A program made the position numbers and the translations under genes. A stretch of DNA of 64,000 nucleotides. Origin: Streptomyces alfalfae. Lineage in GTDB: Bacteria; Actinomycetota; Actinomycetes; Streptomycetales; Streptomycetaceae. Shown here piece by piece: positions 42,539 to 51,470 of this stretch (positions are counted from its first letter, which is position 1; each line of letters opens with the position of its first letter). Location of the stretch: assembly GCF_004127445.1 (NCBI RefSeq), contig NZ_QEXM01000043.1:310001-374000 (forward strand), in the 5' to 3' direction. A model generated the notes under the pieces. It was not told where the DNA came from. It saw nothing but the letters and a program-made list of their open reading frames with translations, and did not search any database.

Positions 42539-43795
42539 TCAGCCCGCCGTGTACCCCTCCGTCGCCTTCGCCGCCTGCGGCTCCCGTACGACCTTCATGC
42601 CGCCCGTGGCCTTCGCCGAGGGCCGGAGGATGACGCTCTGCCGGGAGCTCGGGGAGCTCGGGTCCGTGAAGTCCTGGGGGACGCCGAAGCCCGAGTCGAA
42701 GGCGTCGATGGTGAGCAGGGCCTTGTCGACGCCGGCCCGCGTGAGGTCCTTGTCCGCGCAGGCCTTCTTCAGGGCCTCGCCGAAGACCGCTGCCGCCGTC
42801 CAGCCCGCCACGACGCCGTTGTCCAGGGAGTCCTTGGGGTGGGCCTTCTTGTAGTCGGCGACGAGCTTCTTCGCCGCCTCGGTGTCCGCGCCGATGGGCA
42901 GCGTGGGCGAGGCGACGTAGTAGTTCTTCTGCAGGGCGGGGCCCGACTGCGTGGCGAGGAGCTGCGGGGCGAAAGCGGAGTTGTTGCCGATGACCGGGAC
43001 GTCGAAGCGGCCCGCCGCCGCGACACCCACCAGGGACGCGGCCTGGCGCGGTCCCGCGCTGATCACGATGCCCTTGACGCCCGCCTTCTTCAACGCGGAG
43101 ACCTGGGCGGTCATGTCGTTGTCCGTCGGCTTGATCTTCTGCTCGACGACCGTGAGGCCCGCCTCCTCCGCCATGTGCCGCGAACCCTTCAGGGCGCTCT
43201 CGCCGTAGTCGCCCTCGAAGTAGACGTGACCGATCTTGTCGCCCTTCTTCAGCCCCTTCTCCTTCATCAGGAAGTCGATCGCGTTGATCGTCTCCAGGTC
43301 GTACGTGGAGCCGATCACCCGGACGTAGGTGTTGCCCAGGAGGTTGGAGGACCACGCCTGCGGCAGGACGAGGCCCCTGTCGCCCTCGATCCGCCGCTCG
43401 ACGGCGGCGACGAACGGCGAGCCGATGAACTGGGCGAAGCCGAGGACCTTCGGCTCCAGCTCGGTGTAGGCGGCGACGGCCTTCTGCGGGTCGTAGCCGT
43501 GGTCGCGGACGGTCAGCTTCAGCTTGTGGCCGCAGATGCCGCCGTCCGCGTTGGTCTGGTCGACGTAGAGCTGCTGCGCCTGGGTGACGCTCTTGCCGAG
43601 GGTGGCGTAGACCCCGGTCATGTCGGTGAGCACCCCGAGGTTGATCGTCTTGCCCGAGACGCCCTCGCCGGTCTTCACGCCGCCGGCGCTCTTCGATCCG
43701 TCGTCGCCGTCCTTCGCCTTCGAGCTGCACGCGGTGAGCGCGAGGAGCGCCGCGAGCGCGGTGGCGGCCGCCGTGGCCCTGGTCAGTGTGTTCAT
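42539..43795 (-). CDS. Branched-chain-amino-acid-type ABC binding lipoprotein (LivJ-like)
   Basis: The 418-residue precursor has a signal ending in lipobox ALTACSS and a Lys/Gly/Asp linker. The mature type I periplasmic-binding fold begins INLGVLTDMTGVYATLGKS and includes GGICGHKLKLTVRDHGYDP. It is last of a five-gene HAAT-type operon. Such systems carry branched-chain amino acids, amides or urea; the ligand cannot be read from sequence. The ATG overlaps the LivM-type stop (ATGA). Confidence 0.9.
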   Translation of the reverse strand: MNTLTRATAAATALAALLALTACSSKAKDGDDGSKSAGGVKTGEGVSGKTINLGVLTDMTGVYATLGKSVTQAQQLYVDQTNADGGICGHKLKLTVRDHGYDPQKAVAAYTELEPKVLGFAQFIGSPFVAAVERRIEGDRGLVLPQAWSSNLLGNTYVRVIGSTYDLETINAIDFLMKEKGLKKGDKIGHVYFEGDYGESALKGSRHMAEEAGLTVVEQKIKPTDNDMTAQVSALKKAGVKGIVISAGPRQAASLVGVAAAGRFDVPVIGNNSAFAPQLLATQSGPALQKNYYVASPTLPIGADTEAAKKLVADYKKAHPKDSLDNGVVAGWTAAAVFGEALKKACADKDLTRAGVDKALLTIDAFDSGFGVPQDFTDPSSPSSRQSVILRPSAKATGGMKVVREPQAAKATEGYTAG

Positions 43796-44913
43796 GCTGT
43801 CTCCCCTGAAGAAGTGCCTGATGAGGTGCCTGGAGTGGGCGTGCCGCGCCGGGCGGTGATCCGCACCAGGCCGCCGGGCAGGAAGAGCACGACCGCGACG
43901 ACGGCGGCTCCGTACAGGTACCGGGACGCCTCGCCCGGTGCGACGCCGCCGCTGCCGGGGGCCGAGACGAGGGGCAGCGCGTCGCTGTACCGCGTCAGGA
44001 GCTGCGGCAGCAGGGAGACCAGCGCCGCACCCGCGACCGCCCCGGAGACCGAGCCCAGGCCGCCGATGACGATCATGGCGAGGTATTCGAGGGACAGGGT
44101 CATGCCGAAGTAGTCCGGCACGGTCCGCTGGAACACGAGGGCGAGCAGCACCCCGGCGAGGCCCGCGTACATCGACGACAGGACGAAGACCCCGGCGCGG
44201 TAGCGGGCCACGGGCACGCCGATGACGCCCGCGGCGACGCGGTGGTCGCGGATGGCGTTCATGGCCCGGCCCGGACGCCCGCGCAGCACGCCCCTGGCGA
44301 ACAGCCCGCAGGCCAGGAGCAGCACGAGGCCCGCGTACCAGAGCTTCTCCGCGGCCCCGAACGGGACGGCGGCCACGACGGCCTCGCTCTCGTCGAAGGT
44401 GAGGCCGAAGAGGTGCAGGGGCGGGACGTCGCGCCCGTTGGAGCCGCCCGTCAGGTCATGGGCGTTGAACAGCACGTGCTGCCCGATGAAGATCAGCGCG
44501 AGGGTCGCGATGCCCAGGTAGGCGCCCCGCAGGCGTCCCGCGATGGGGCTGAAGAGCCCGCCCGCGAGCCCGGCGAGGCCCACCGCGAGGGTGGCCGCGA
44601 TCCAGGTGGGGAGGCCGAGCCCGGTCAGGCCGTCGCCGCCGTCCCCGGCGAGGACGCAGTACCCGTACGCGCCGATGGCGAGGAAGAAGGCGTGGCCCAT
44701 GGAGAGCTGGCCCGTCGCGCCCGTGAGGAGGTTGATGCCGATGGCGCCGATCGCCGCGGCCATCGCGAACAGGCCCGCCTGGAGCCAGAAGCGGTCGAGG
44801 TAGAAGGGCATGGCGAGCAGGACGGCCGTGGCGGCGGCCCAGGCGTAGGCGCGGCGGCGCGTGAGCAGGGTCCGGCCGGCGGAGCGGGCGGAGCGCGCGA
44901 GGACGTCAGACAC
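43792..44913 (-). CDS. Branched-chain-type ABC permease (LivM-like)
   Basis: The 373-residue membrane protein has about eight to ten helices, with the family blocks INLLTGATGQLSMGHAFFLAIGAYG, seen as LLTGATGQLSMGHAF, and MIVIGGLGSVSGAVAGA. It starts at GTG 44913 with GGAG seven bases upstream and overlaps the LivH-type gene by eight bases. A Thr/Ser/Gly-rich tail closes the protein. It forms the pore with the LivH-type partner. Confidence 0.92.
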   Translation of the reverse strand: MSDVLARSARSAGRTLLTRRRAYAWAAATAVLLAMPFYLDRFWLQAGLFAMAAAIGAIGINLLTGATGQLSMGHAFFLAIGAYGYCVLAGDGGDGLTGLGLPTWIAATLAVGLAGLAGGLFSPIAGRLRGAYLGIATLALIFIGQHVLFNAHDLTGGSNGRDVPPLHLFGLTFDESEAVVAAVPFGAAEKLWYAGLVLLLACGLFARGVLRGRPGRAMNAIRDHRVAAGVIGVPVARYRAGVFVLSSMYAGLAGVLLALVFQRTVPDYFGMTLSLEYLAMIVIGGLGSVSGAVAGAALVSLLPQLLTRYSDALPLVSAPGSGGVAPGEASRYLYGAAVVAVVLFLPGGLVRITARRGTPTPGTSSGTSSGETA

Positions 44914-45796
44914 GGGCCAGCTCCTTCGTGCCGAAGAGCCCAGCGGGCCTGATCAGCAGGATCACGGTCATCACGAGGTAGGGCGCGAGGTCCCCGAGGC
45001 CGCGCCCGAGGAAGGTCAGCTCGCTCTGGTAGCCGGTGGCGAGGGCCTCCGTCACGCCGACCACGAGGCCGCCGACGAGGGCTCCGGTCGTGGAGTCGAG
45101 GCCGCCGAGGATCGCGGCGGGGAACGCCTTCAGGGCGGCGAGGGACGTGGCGCGCTCCAGGCCCGGTGTCGGGAAGACGGTGAGGAACAGCGCGGCCACG
45201 GCGGCGAGCGCCCCCGCGACCGCCCATGCGCCCAGCGAGACCCTGCCGAGCCGTACGCCCATCAGGGCGGCGGTCTGGGGGCTCTCGGCGGCGGCGCGCA
45301 TGGCCACGCCCCAGGAGGTGTGGCGGAAGGCGAGCAGGAAGGCGGTGATGAGCAGGGCCGCGGTGACGAAGGCGGCGATGCGGGTGTGGGCGATGGAGAT
45401 CGGCCCGACGCTCAGCACGTCGTCGCCCCAGGGGTCGCCGAGCGGCAGCACGTCGGTGCCGAGCCGCCGGGCCAGTTCGGTGGTGAGCAGGATGTCGACG
45501 CCGATGGTGACGATGGCGAGCACGCTGTGGTCGCTGCCCCGGTAGCGGCGCATGACCAGGAACTCGACGGCCGCGCCGACCACGGCGGCGCCCGCGACGC
45601 CCACGAGCAGCGCCGGCCAGAAGCCGAGGTCGTCGTGGAGGGAGGCGGTGATGTAGCCGCCCGCAAGAAGCAGGGAGGCGTGCGCGAAGTTCACGACCTC
45701 GGTGGCGCGGAAGATGACGACGAAGCCGAGCGCGATGAGGGCGTAGACGGAGCCCATCGACAGGCCGTTGAGGAGGAGCTCGAAGAACGTGCTCAT
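44906..45796 (-). CDS. Branched-chain-type ABC permease (LivH-like)
   Basis: The 296-residue membrane protein has LLNGLSMGSVYALIALGFVV and the conserved AILGGLDSTTGALVGGLVVG, typical of LivH. Eight helices are likely. Its ATG overlaps the stop of the LivG-type ATPase and its stop overlaps the LivM-type gene, so the operon is continuous. Confidence 0.92.
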   Translation of the reverse strand: MSTFFELLLNGLSMGSVYALIALGFVVIFRATEVVNFAHASLLLAGGYITASLHDDLGFWPALLVGVAGAAVVGAAVEFLVMRRYRGSDHSVLAIVTIGVDILLTTELARRLGTDVLPLGDPWGDDVLSVGPISIAHTRIAAFVTAALLITAFLLAFRHTSWGVAMRAAAESPQTAALMGVRLGRVSLGAWAVAGALAAVAALFLTVFPTPGLERATSLAALKAFPAAILGGLDSTTGALVGGLVVGVTEALATGYQSELTFLGRGLGDLAPYLVMTVILLIRPAGLFGTKELARV

Positions 45797-46620
45797 GGGC
45801 GGGGCTCCCCTTCGTCAGTCCGGTCGTGCGCGGGCCCGTCCGCGGTGTCGCCTCCGCCGAGGTAGGCGCGGACGACCGCCGGGTCGTTCTGTACGTCGGC
45901 GGGGGCGCCGTCGGCGATCCGGCGGCCGAAGTCCAGTACGGTCACCGCGTCCGCGAGCCGCATCACCACCCCCATGTCGTGTTCCACCAGGACGATCGAG
46001 ATGCCGAGGCTGTCGCGGACGCCCGCGATGACGGCGGCGGTGCGGCGCCGCTCGTCGGCGGTCATGCCCGCCACGGGCTCGTCGAGGAGCAGCAGGCGCG
46101 GCTCCATGCACAGGGCGCGCGCCAGTTCGGCGAGCTTCTGCTGGCCGTAGGGCAGGGCGCCCGCGGGCAGGTGGAGCTGGCGTTCCAGGCCGACGAAGGC
46201 CGCGATCTCGCGGACGCGTTCGCGGTGCCCGCGCTCCTCCTTGGCCGCCGAGGGGAGCCGCAGGCCCGCGGCGACGAAGCCGGTGCGGGTCAGCCGGTGG
46301 CGGCCGAGCAGCAGGCTGTCGGCGACCGTGGCGCGCGGCGGCAGGGCGAGGTTCTGGAAGATGCGGGCGACGCCGAGCCCCGCGATGCGGTGCGGGCGCA
46401 TGCCGGTGAGTTCGTGCTCCCCGAAGCGGACGCTGCCGCTGGTGGCGCGGTAGACGCCGGACAGGACGTTGAAGCAGGTGGACTTGCCCGCGCCGTTCGG
46501 GCCGATCACGGCGTGCACGGTGCCGGGGCGGACCGTGAAGCTGACGGCGTCCAGGGCGGTGAGCCCGGCGAAGCGGACGGTCACGTCACGCACTTCCAGT
46601 GCGGGGGTCCCCGGCGTCAT
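45793..46620 (-). CDS. Branched-chain-type ABC ATPase (LivG-like)
   Basis: The 275-residue protein has Walker A GPNGAGKST, the LivG-type segment GLGVARIFQNLALPP, an unusual signature region LPYGQQKLAELARAL and Walker B RLLLLDEPVAGM. The C-terminal extension is typical of LivG. The signature starts LPYGQQ where LSYGQQ is usual. Start ATG 46620 overlaps the LivF-type stop. Confidence 0.93.
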   Translation of the reverse strand: MTPGTPALEVRDVTVRFAGLTALDAVSFTVRPGTVHAVIGPNGAGKSTCFNVLSGVYRATSGSVRFGEHELTGMRPHRIAGLGVARIFQNLALPPRATVADSLLLGRHRLTRTGFVAAGLRLPSAAKEERGHRERVREIAAFVGLERQLHLPAGALPYGQQKLAELARALCMEPRLLLLDEPVAGMTADERRRTAAVIAGVRDSLGISIVLVEHDMGVVMRLADAVTVLDFGRRIADGAPADVQNDPAVVRAYLGGGDTADGPAHDRTDEGEPRP

Positions 46621-47495
46621 CGGCCGGCCTCCCAGCGCGGCAGCGCCGGCAGCGCGCCGACGCCCCGGGAGGCGTCGGCCGCCGCGTCCTCGTCGACCAC
46701 GCCGAGGTAGCGGCGGCGTACCTCGTCGGAGGCGGCGAGTTCGGCCGCTGGGCCCGAGAGGGCGACCTCGCCGACGTCGAGCACGTACGCGTGGGAGGCG
46801 AGCCGCAGCGCGAGGGCGGCGTTCTGCTCGACGAGGAGCACCGAGGTGCCCTGCGCGTTGATCTCCCGGATGGTGTCGGCGATGCGGGCGGCCATCAGCG
46901 GGGCGAGCCCCAGGGACGGCTCGTCCAGGAGCAGCAGCCGCGGCGAGGCCATCAGGGCCCTGCCCACGGCGAGCATCTGCTGTTCGCCGCCGGAAAGCAG
47001 TCCCGCGCGCTGTCCCGCGCGGTCGGCGAGTACGGGGAACAGCTCGTGGACGCGGCGCAGGGCGTCCGCCTTGGCGGTGCGCGAGCCGGTGGAGCCGAGG
47101 GCTCCGGCGCGCAGGTTGTCGGCGACGGTCATCCGGGCGAACACCTGTCTGCCCTCGGGGACCTGGGAGATCCCCGCGGCCACGACGCGCTCCGGCGCCA
47201 GGCCGTCGGTCCGCCTGCCCTGGAAGTGGATGTCTCCCGAGGTGAGCGTGGCGCCCTGGAAGGAGAGGGTGCGGGAGACGGCGCGCAGGAGCGTCGACTT
47301 GCCCGCGCCGTTGGAGCCGAGCACCGCGACGACGGCGCCGTCCGGCACGTCGAGCGAGACCCGGCGCAGGGCGCGCACGGGGCCGTAGCCGACCGACACC
47401 TCCCGTACGGCGAGACCGCCGCCGGGCGGGGCGCCACCGCCCGGCCCCGGGGCGCGCGCGCCCGTGCCGAAGCCCTTCACATACCTGCCGCCCAC
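46617..47495 (-). CDS. Branched-chain-type ABC ATPase (LivF-like)
   Basis: The 292-residue protein has Walker A GSNGAGKST, ISQVPEGRQVFARMTVADNL, signature LLSGGEQQMLAVGRALM and Walker B RLLLLDEPSLGLAP, the LivF pattern. GTG 47495 is chosen because GGGGG lies seven bases upstream; GTG 47480 is an alternative. It is the first gene of the five-gene operon and diverges from the PucR gene. A 20-bp palindrome lies in the 267-bp spacer. Confidence 0.92.
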   Translation of the reverse strand: MGGRYVKGFGTGARAPGPGGGAPPGGGLAVREVSVGYGPVRALRRVSLDVPDGAVVAVLGSNGAGKSTLLRAVSRTLSFQGATLTSGDIHFQGRRTDGLAPERVVAAGISQVPEGRQVFARMTVADNLRAGALGSTGSRTAKADALRRVHELFPVLADRAGQRAGLLSGGEQQMLAVGRALMASPRLLLLDEPSLGLAPLMAARIADTIREINAQGTSVLLVEQNAALALRLASHAYVLDVGEVALSGPAAELAASDEVRRRYLGVVDEDAAADASRGVGALPALPRWEAGR

Positions 47496-47619
47496 GTGCC
47501 GACCCCCAGTTCCCGCACGGCCCGTCCGCCGTCGCGTGGCGCTCACCCCAGCACCGCGGGACCCGCCCGTCCACGGCCCGGCGGGGAAACGCTGCGGGGG
47601 ACCAGCGGCGGCGGCCCGC

Positions 47620-47639
47620 CGTTGTGCAGCCGCACAACG
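47620..47639. promoter_or_regulatory. Candidate PucR operator between the ABC operon and its regulator
   Basis: CGTTGTGC and GCACAACG are perfect 8-base arms around AGCC. The site lies between divergent genes, 124 bp upstream of livF and 123 bp upstream of pucR, nearly midway, so one bound dimer could control both. Confidence 0.55.
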
Positions 47640-47762
47640 CCGCGTGTCAGGGGCCTGACCGAGGCGGGTGCCGCATGGCATCCTCCGCACCAACGACGTC
47701 CCGGCAACGACGTCCCGGCGGCGTCCACGGCGCCGTCCGGGAGCGCGGCGATGGGGGGAACC

Positions 47763-48977
47763 ATGACCGGGCCCACGAACGGGCGCAGGCCACGGACCGG
47801 ACACGACTGGCGCCTGCTGAAGGAGGCGTGCACGGCGCTGCTGCCGCGCGTGCCCGAACTGGTCGACGAGCATCTGCGGCAGCTCTCCGACCACTCCCCG
47901 GTGTTCGGGCGCGTCCTGCCCCACGACGTGCACTGGCGGGAGGCCGAGGAGGCCATGCGGATCGGCATCGAGGCGATCTCGGCGCCGCGGGCCTCGCCGC
48001 GCCGCGACCTGGAGTACGCGGAGGAGGCGGGGCGGCGCAGGGCCCAGCAGGGGCTCCCGCTCGACCTGCTGATCCACTCGTACCGGAACGCGGGCTACCT
48101 GGTGTGGGACTCGCTCCTGGAGGGCGTCGCGGGCCGTGACCCCGAGAAGCTGGCGGTCCTGATGCGCTCGGCGACGATGGTGTGGTCGGCGGTGGACGCC
48201 CAGGCGGCGGTCGCCTCCGACGCCTACCGCGCCACGGAGCTCGAACTGCGGCGCCGCACGGACGAACAGCTGCAGGCGCTGCTCGACGCGCTCCTTGAGG
48301 GCCAGGCGACGCCGGGTCTCGCGGCGCGCGCGGCGGCCGGGCTCGATCTGCCCGAGCACGGTCCCTACGCGGTGGTGGTGCTGCGGGTGGAGCGGCGCGA
48401 CGGGCGCGAGGCGTTCCACCGGCAGATCCAGCGGACCGGGTTCCGGTTCATCTGGCGGATGCGGACGGACTGCGAGGTCGGCGTGGTCGCGCTGCGCGCC
48501 GAGGAGGGCCTGGACGGTCTCGCCCGGCTCCTGGACGGGCGGTGTCCGGGCCCCGGCGGGATCAGCCCCGTGGTGGGCGGCCTCGCGGACCTCGGCCACG
48601 CGCGCCGCCTCGCGGAACTGGCCCTGCGCACCTGTCCCCCGGACGCGACCGGCATCGTACGGCTCGACCGGCGGATGCCGGCCGCCCTGGTGGTGAGCCA
48701 GCCGGAGCTGGCGGGACGCCTGGTGGCCGACGTGCTCGGCGAGGTCCTCACCGTGGAGCCGTCGGACCGCGCGGTCCTCCTGGAGACCCTGGACACCTGG
48801 CTGGACTGCGAGGGCTCGGCGGGCCGGGCCGCGGCCCGCCTGTACTGCCACCGCAACACGGTCTTCAACCGCCTGCGCCGCCTGGAACAGCTGACGTCAC
48901 GGTCCCTGACGAGACCGAGGGACCTGGTGGAGGTCGCCCTGGCCCTGGAGGCCCACCGCCTGTCGGGCGCCCCGTAA
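47763..48977 (+). CDS. PucR-family transcriptional regulator
   Basis: The 404-residue protein has an N-terminal helical RsbRD-like region (about 10-165), a central domain and a C-terminal PucR/CdaR helix-turn-helix (YCHRNTVFNRLRRLEQLTSR). ATG 47763 follows GGGGGGA by about five bases. PucR proteins usually activate purine, amino-acid or amide catabolism. Its divergent placement from the ABC operon suggests it controls uptake of that substrate. Confidence 0.88.
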   Translation: MTGPTNGRRPRTGHDWRLLKEACTALLPRVPELVDEHLRQLSDHSPVFGRVLPHDVHWREAEEAMRIGIEAISAPRASPRRDLEYAEEAGRRRAQQGLPLDLLIHSYRNAGYLVWDSLLEGVAGRDPEKLAVLMRSATMVWSAVDAQAAVASDAYRATELELRRRTDEQLQALLDALLEGQATPGLAARAAAGLDLPEHGPYAVVVLRVERRDGREAFHRQIQRTGFRFIWRMRTDCEVGVVALRAEEGLDGLARLLDGRCPGPGGISPVVGGLADLGHARRLAELALRTCPPDATGIVRLDRRMPAALVVSQPELAGRLVADVLGEVLTVEPSDRAVLLETLDTWLDCEGSAGRAAARLYCHRNTVFNRLRRLEQLTSRSLTRPRDLVEVALALEAHRLSGAP

Positions 48978-48997
48978 GGGGGCGCGGAGAACTCCGC
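48967..48997 (+). terminator. Double hairpin at the end of the PucR gene
   Basis: GCGCCCC-GTAAG-GGGGCGC spans the stop codon (48967-48985) and GCGGAG-AA-CTCCGC follows (48984-48997). The stems share two bases and so compete, but either could stop transcription. Confidence 0.45.
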
Positions 48998-49065
48998 GAG
49001 CGACCCGGAACGACGCGCACCCGCAAAGAAGCCCCGGCCGGGCAGACGCCCCGAGGCCCGGAACC

Positions 49066-50250
49066 CTAGGCCAGGTAATCCCGCCCCAGGGCTTCCGCGA
49101 GCTGCTCGAGCAGCGGCCCCGCCTCGGCGATGCACCGCTCGACGTCCGGCTCCACGTCCGTGAGGGCGTACGCACGCCGGATTCCGGCGCGCCCGAGCGC
49201 CTCCGCCGGGAGGGCGAGCCGCCCGCAGACCGCGACGACCTCCACCCCGGCGGCCCGGGCCGCCGAGGCCACCCCGGCGGGAGCCTTCCCGTGGAGGGTC
49301 TGCTCGTCGAGCGAGCCCTCCCCCGTGATCACCAGCGTGGCCCGCTCCAGCGCGGGGGCGAAGCCGAGGACGTCGAGCATGACGTCGATGCCGGCCCGGA
49401 AGCTCGCCCCCAGCCCGACGAGCGCCCCGTACCCGATGCCGCCCGCCGCTCCCGCGCCGGGCGACTGCGCGTATTCCGCGGCCCGGGGCCCGACGGCCTT
49501 CTCCAGGACCGTCGCGAAGTGCGCGAGCGCCGCGTCGAGCGTGGCGACGTCCTTTGGGGTGGCCCCCTTCTGCGGACCGTAGACCGCGGGCGCGCCCTTC
49601 GGCCCGGTCAGCGGGTTGTCGACGTCGCTGGCGAGGACGATCCCGACGTCCCGCAGCCGCGGGTCGAGGCCCGAGAGGTCGGCGGTGGCGAGCGACGCGA
49701 GCGGTCCGCCGCCCGGCCCGACGGGCGCGCCGTCCGCGTCCAGGAAGCGCGCGCCGAGCGCGGCCAGCATGCCCGCGCCGCCGTCGGTCGTGGCGCTGCC
49801 GCCGACGCCGAAGACGATGCTTCGGGCGCCCGCGTCCAGCGCGGCCCCGATCAGTTCGCCGGAGCCGTACGTCGTGGCCGTGAGCGGCGCGAAGACGCCC
49901 TCGGGGAGCAGTTGCAGCCCCGAGGCCTCGGCCATCTCCACCACGGCGGTGCCGTCCTTCAGCGCGTACGCCGCCGTGACCTGCTCGCCGAGCGGGCCCG
50001 TCACACGCACCTCGCGGCGTTCGAAGCCGCCCGCGACGGCCGCGGCGACCGTGCCGTCACCGCCGTCGGCGACCGGCAGGGCCTCGACCCGCACACCGGG
50101 GACGGCGCGGTGCAGCCCCGCCGTCACGCGCTCCGCGACCTGCACGGCCGTGAGCGAACCCTTGAACTTGTCCGCGGCGATGAGCACATGCGGCGCCCGC
50201 TCGCGCCGCGCCTGCTGCTCGCTTCCCGCCGTCCCTGCAGCGTCCGCCAC
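49066..50250 (-). CDS. Glycerate kinase
   Basis: The 394-residue protein matches the GlxK/GarK family: VLIAADKFKGSLTAVQVAERV, LPVADGGDGTVAA, GVGGSATTDGGAGMLAALG and TLVITGEGSLDEQTLHGKAP. It phosphorylates glycerate to 2- or 3-phosphoglycerate. Start GTG 50250 follows GGGGA by about eight bases. It stands alone, converging on the PucR gene. A link to glyoxylate made by the ethylmalonyl-CoA block is possible but the genes are not adjacent. Confidence 0.93.
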   Translation of the reverse strand: MADAAGTAGSEQQARRERAPHVLIAADKFKGSLTAVQVAERVTAGLHRAVPGVRVEALPVADGGDGTVAAAVAGGFERREVRVTGPLGEQVTAAYALKDGTAVVEMAEASGLQLLPEGVFAPLTATTYGSGELIGAALDAGARSIVFGVGGSATTDGGAGMLAALGARFLDADGAPVGPGGGPLASLATADLSGLDPRLRDVGIVLASDVDNPLTGPKGAPAVYGPQKGATPKDVATLDAALAHFATVLEKAVGPRAAEYAQSPGAGAAGGIGYGALVGLGASFRAGIDVMLDVLGFAPALERATLVITGEGSLDEQTLHGKAPAGVASAARAAGVEVVAVCGRLALPAEALGRAGIRRAYALTDVEPDVERCIAEAGPLLEQLAEALGRDYLA

Positions 50251-50438
50251 CTTGCATTCCCCTTGCTCCTTGGGCCTTGCTCACGTCAAGGCAGTCGCGC
50301 CGCTGCGACCATAACCGCAGGAGGGGGCCCCTGCCCATGGCCGCCCGCGCGGCGAGACGGCGCGGCGGGCGGGATCGTCACGCTTTGGCACCACATGTCG
50401 GGCGCCTGTGCGGGAGAAATGATCGATCAGCCCCTGGG

Positions 50439-50444
50439 TACGCT
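50439..50444 (+). promoter_or_regulatory. -10 element of a probable leaderless Nudix transcript
   Basis: TACGCT ends six bases before ATG 50451 and no Shine-Dalgarno sequence precedes that codon. The -35 region is weak. Confidence 0.4.
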
Positions 50445-50450
50445 TCCCGG

Positions 50451-50951
50451 ATGACCACTCAGGACTACGCCACGTACATCGCCGGGCTGCCGCGCGTCAT
50501 CGTCGGCTCCGCCGCGCTGTTCCGGGACGCCGAGGGCCGCGTGCTGCTCGTCGAGCCCAACTACCGCGAGGGCTGGGCGCTGCCCGGCGGCACCGTGGAG
50601 TCGGACGACGGGGAGACGCCGCGCCAGGGCGCCCGCAGGGAGACCGCCGAGGAGATCGGCCTCGACGTCACGCTCGGGCGGCTGCTCGCGGTGGACTGGG
50701 TCCCCGCGAGGACGGCGGACATCCGGCCACCGCTGGTCGCCTACCTCTACGACGGCGGCGTGCTCACCCCGGAACAGCTCAAGTCGATCCGCCTCCAGGA
50801 GGAGGAGCTGCTCTCCTGGCGCCTGGTGGACCCCGAGGACGTCACCGATCTGGTGTCCGACTCGCTGGGCCGCCGCGTCACGGCCGCGCTCGCCGTCCTC
50901 GCGCGCGGCGGCCACACGGCGGAGCTGGAGGACGGACACCGGGTCGGCTGA
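50451..50951 (+). CDS. Nudix hydrolase
   Basis: The 166-residue protein carries the Nudix box GGTVESDDGETPRQGARRET followed by AEEIGL, with the metal-binding Glu residues in place. It hydrolyses nucleoside-diphosphate derivatives; the substrate is unknown. The N-terminal YATYIAGLPRVIVGSAALF is common to Streptomyces Nudix proteins. It converges on the ogt gene with 12 bases between stops. Confidence 0.88.
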   Translation: MTTQDYATYIAGLPRVIVGSAALFRDAEGRVLLVEPNYREGWALPGGTVESDDGETPRQGARRETAEEIGLDVTLGRLLAVDWVPARTADIRPPLVAYLYDGGVLTPEQLKSIRLQEEELLSWRLVDPEDVTDLVSDSLGRRVTAALAVLARGGHTAELEDGHRVG

Positions 50952-50963
50952 CTCCGAGGGCGC

Positions 50964-51470
50964 TCAGAACAGGGCGTCCGCCGCGACCGCGGTCCGGCTC
51001 TCGAAGGCGAGCAGCCGCTGCTTGCGGTCGAGCCCGCCGCCGTACCCCGTCAGGCTGCCGTTGGCGCCGACGACGCGGTGGCACGGCACGATGACGCTGA
51101 TGGGGTTCTTGCCGTTGGCGAGGCCGACGGCGCGGGACGCGCCGGGCCTGCCGAGGACTTCGGCGAGTTCGCCGTACGTACGGGTCTCCCCGTACGGGAT
51201 GCGGAGCAGTTCGTCCCAGACCCTGCGCTGGAACGGCGTCCCGTCGAGCCGGAGCTCCAGGTCGAACTCCGTCAGCTCCTCGGCGAAATAGGCCTCCATC
51301 TGGCTGATCGCCTCCCCGAAGGGGCTCTCGTCGCGGTCGCCGAAGGTCTCCTGCGCCGGGCGGTGGCGCTGGTCGGTCATGTACAGGCCGCTGAGGACGC
51401 CGTCGGTGGCGACGAGCGTCAGCTCCCCGTACGGGCTGTCCATCAGGGTGTGCACGCGTTCCATGGTCAT
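50964..51470 (-). CDS. ogt: Methylated-DNA-protein cysteine methyltransferase
   Basis: The 168-residue protein has the DNA-binding segment GETRTYGELAEVLGRPGASR and active site IVPCHRVVG (acceptor Cys130). It transfers methyl groups from O6-methylguanine to itself, irreversibly. Its ATG overlaps the stop of the Ada-AlkA gene as ATGA, so direct reversal and base excision of alkylated DNA are co-expressed. Confidence 0.95.
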   Translation of the reverse strand: MTMERVHTLMDSPYGELTLVATDGVLSGLYMTDQRHRPAQETFGDRDESPFGEAISQMEAYFAEELTEFDLELRLDGTPFQRRVWDELLRIPYGETRTYGELAEVLGRPGASRAVGLANGKNPISVIVPCHRVVGANGSLTGYGGGLDRKQRLLAFESRTAVAADALF

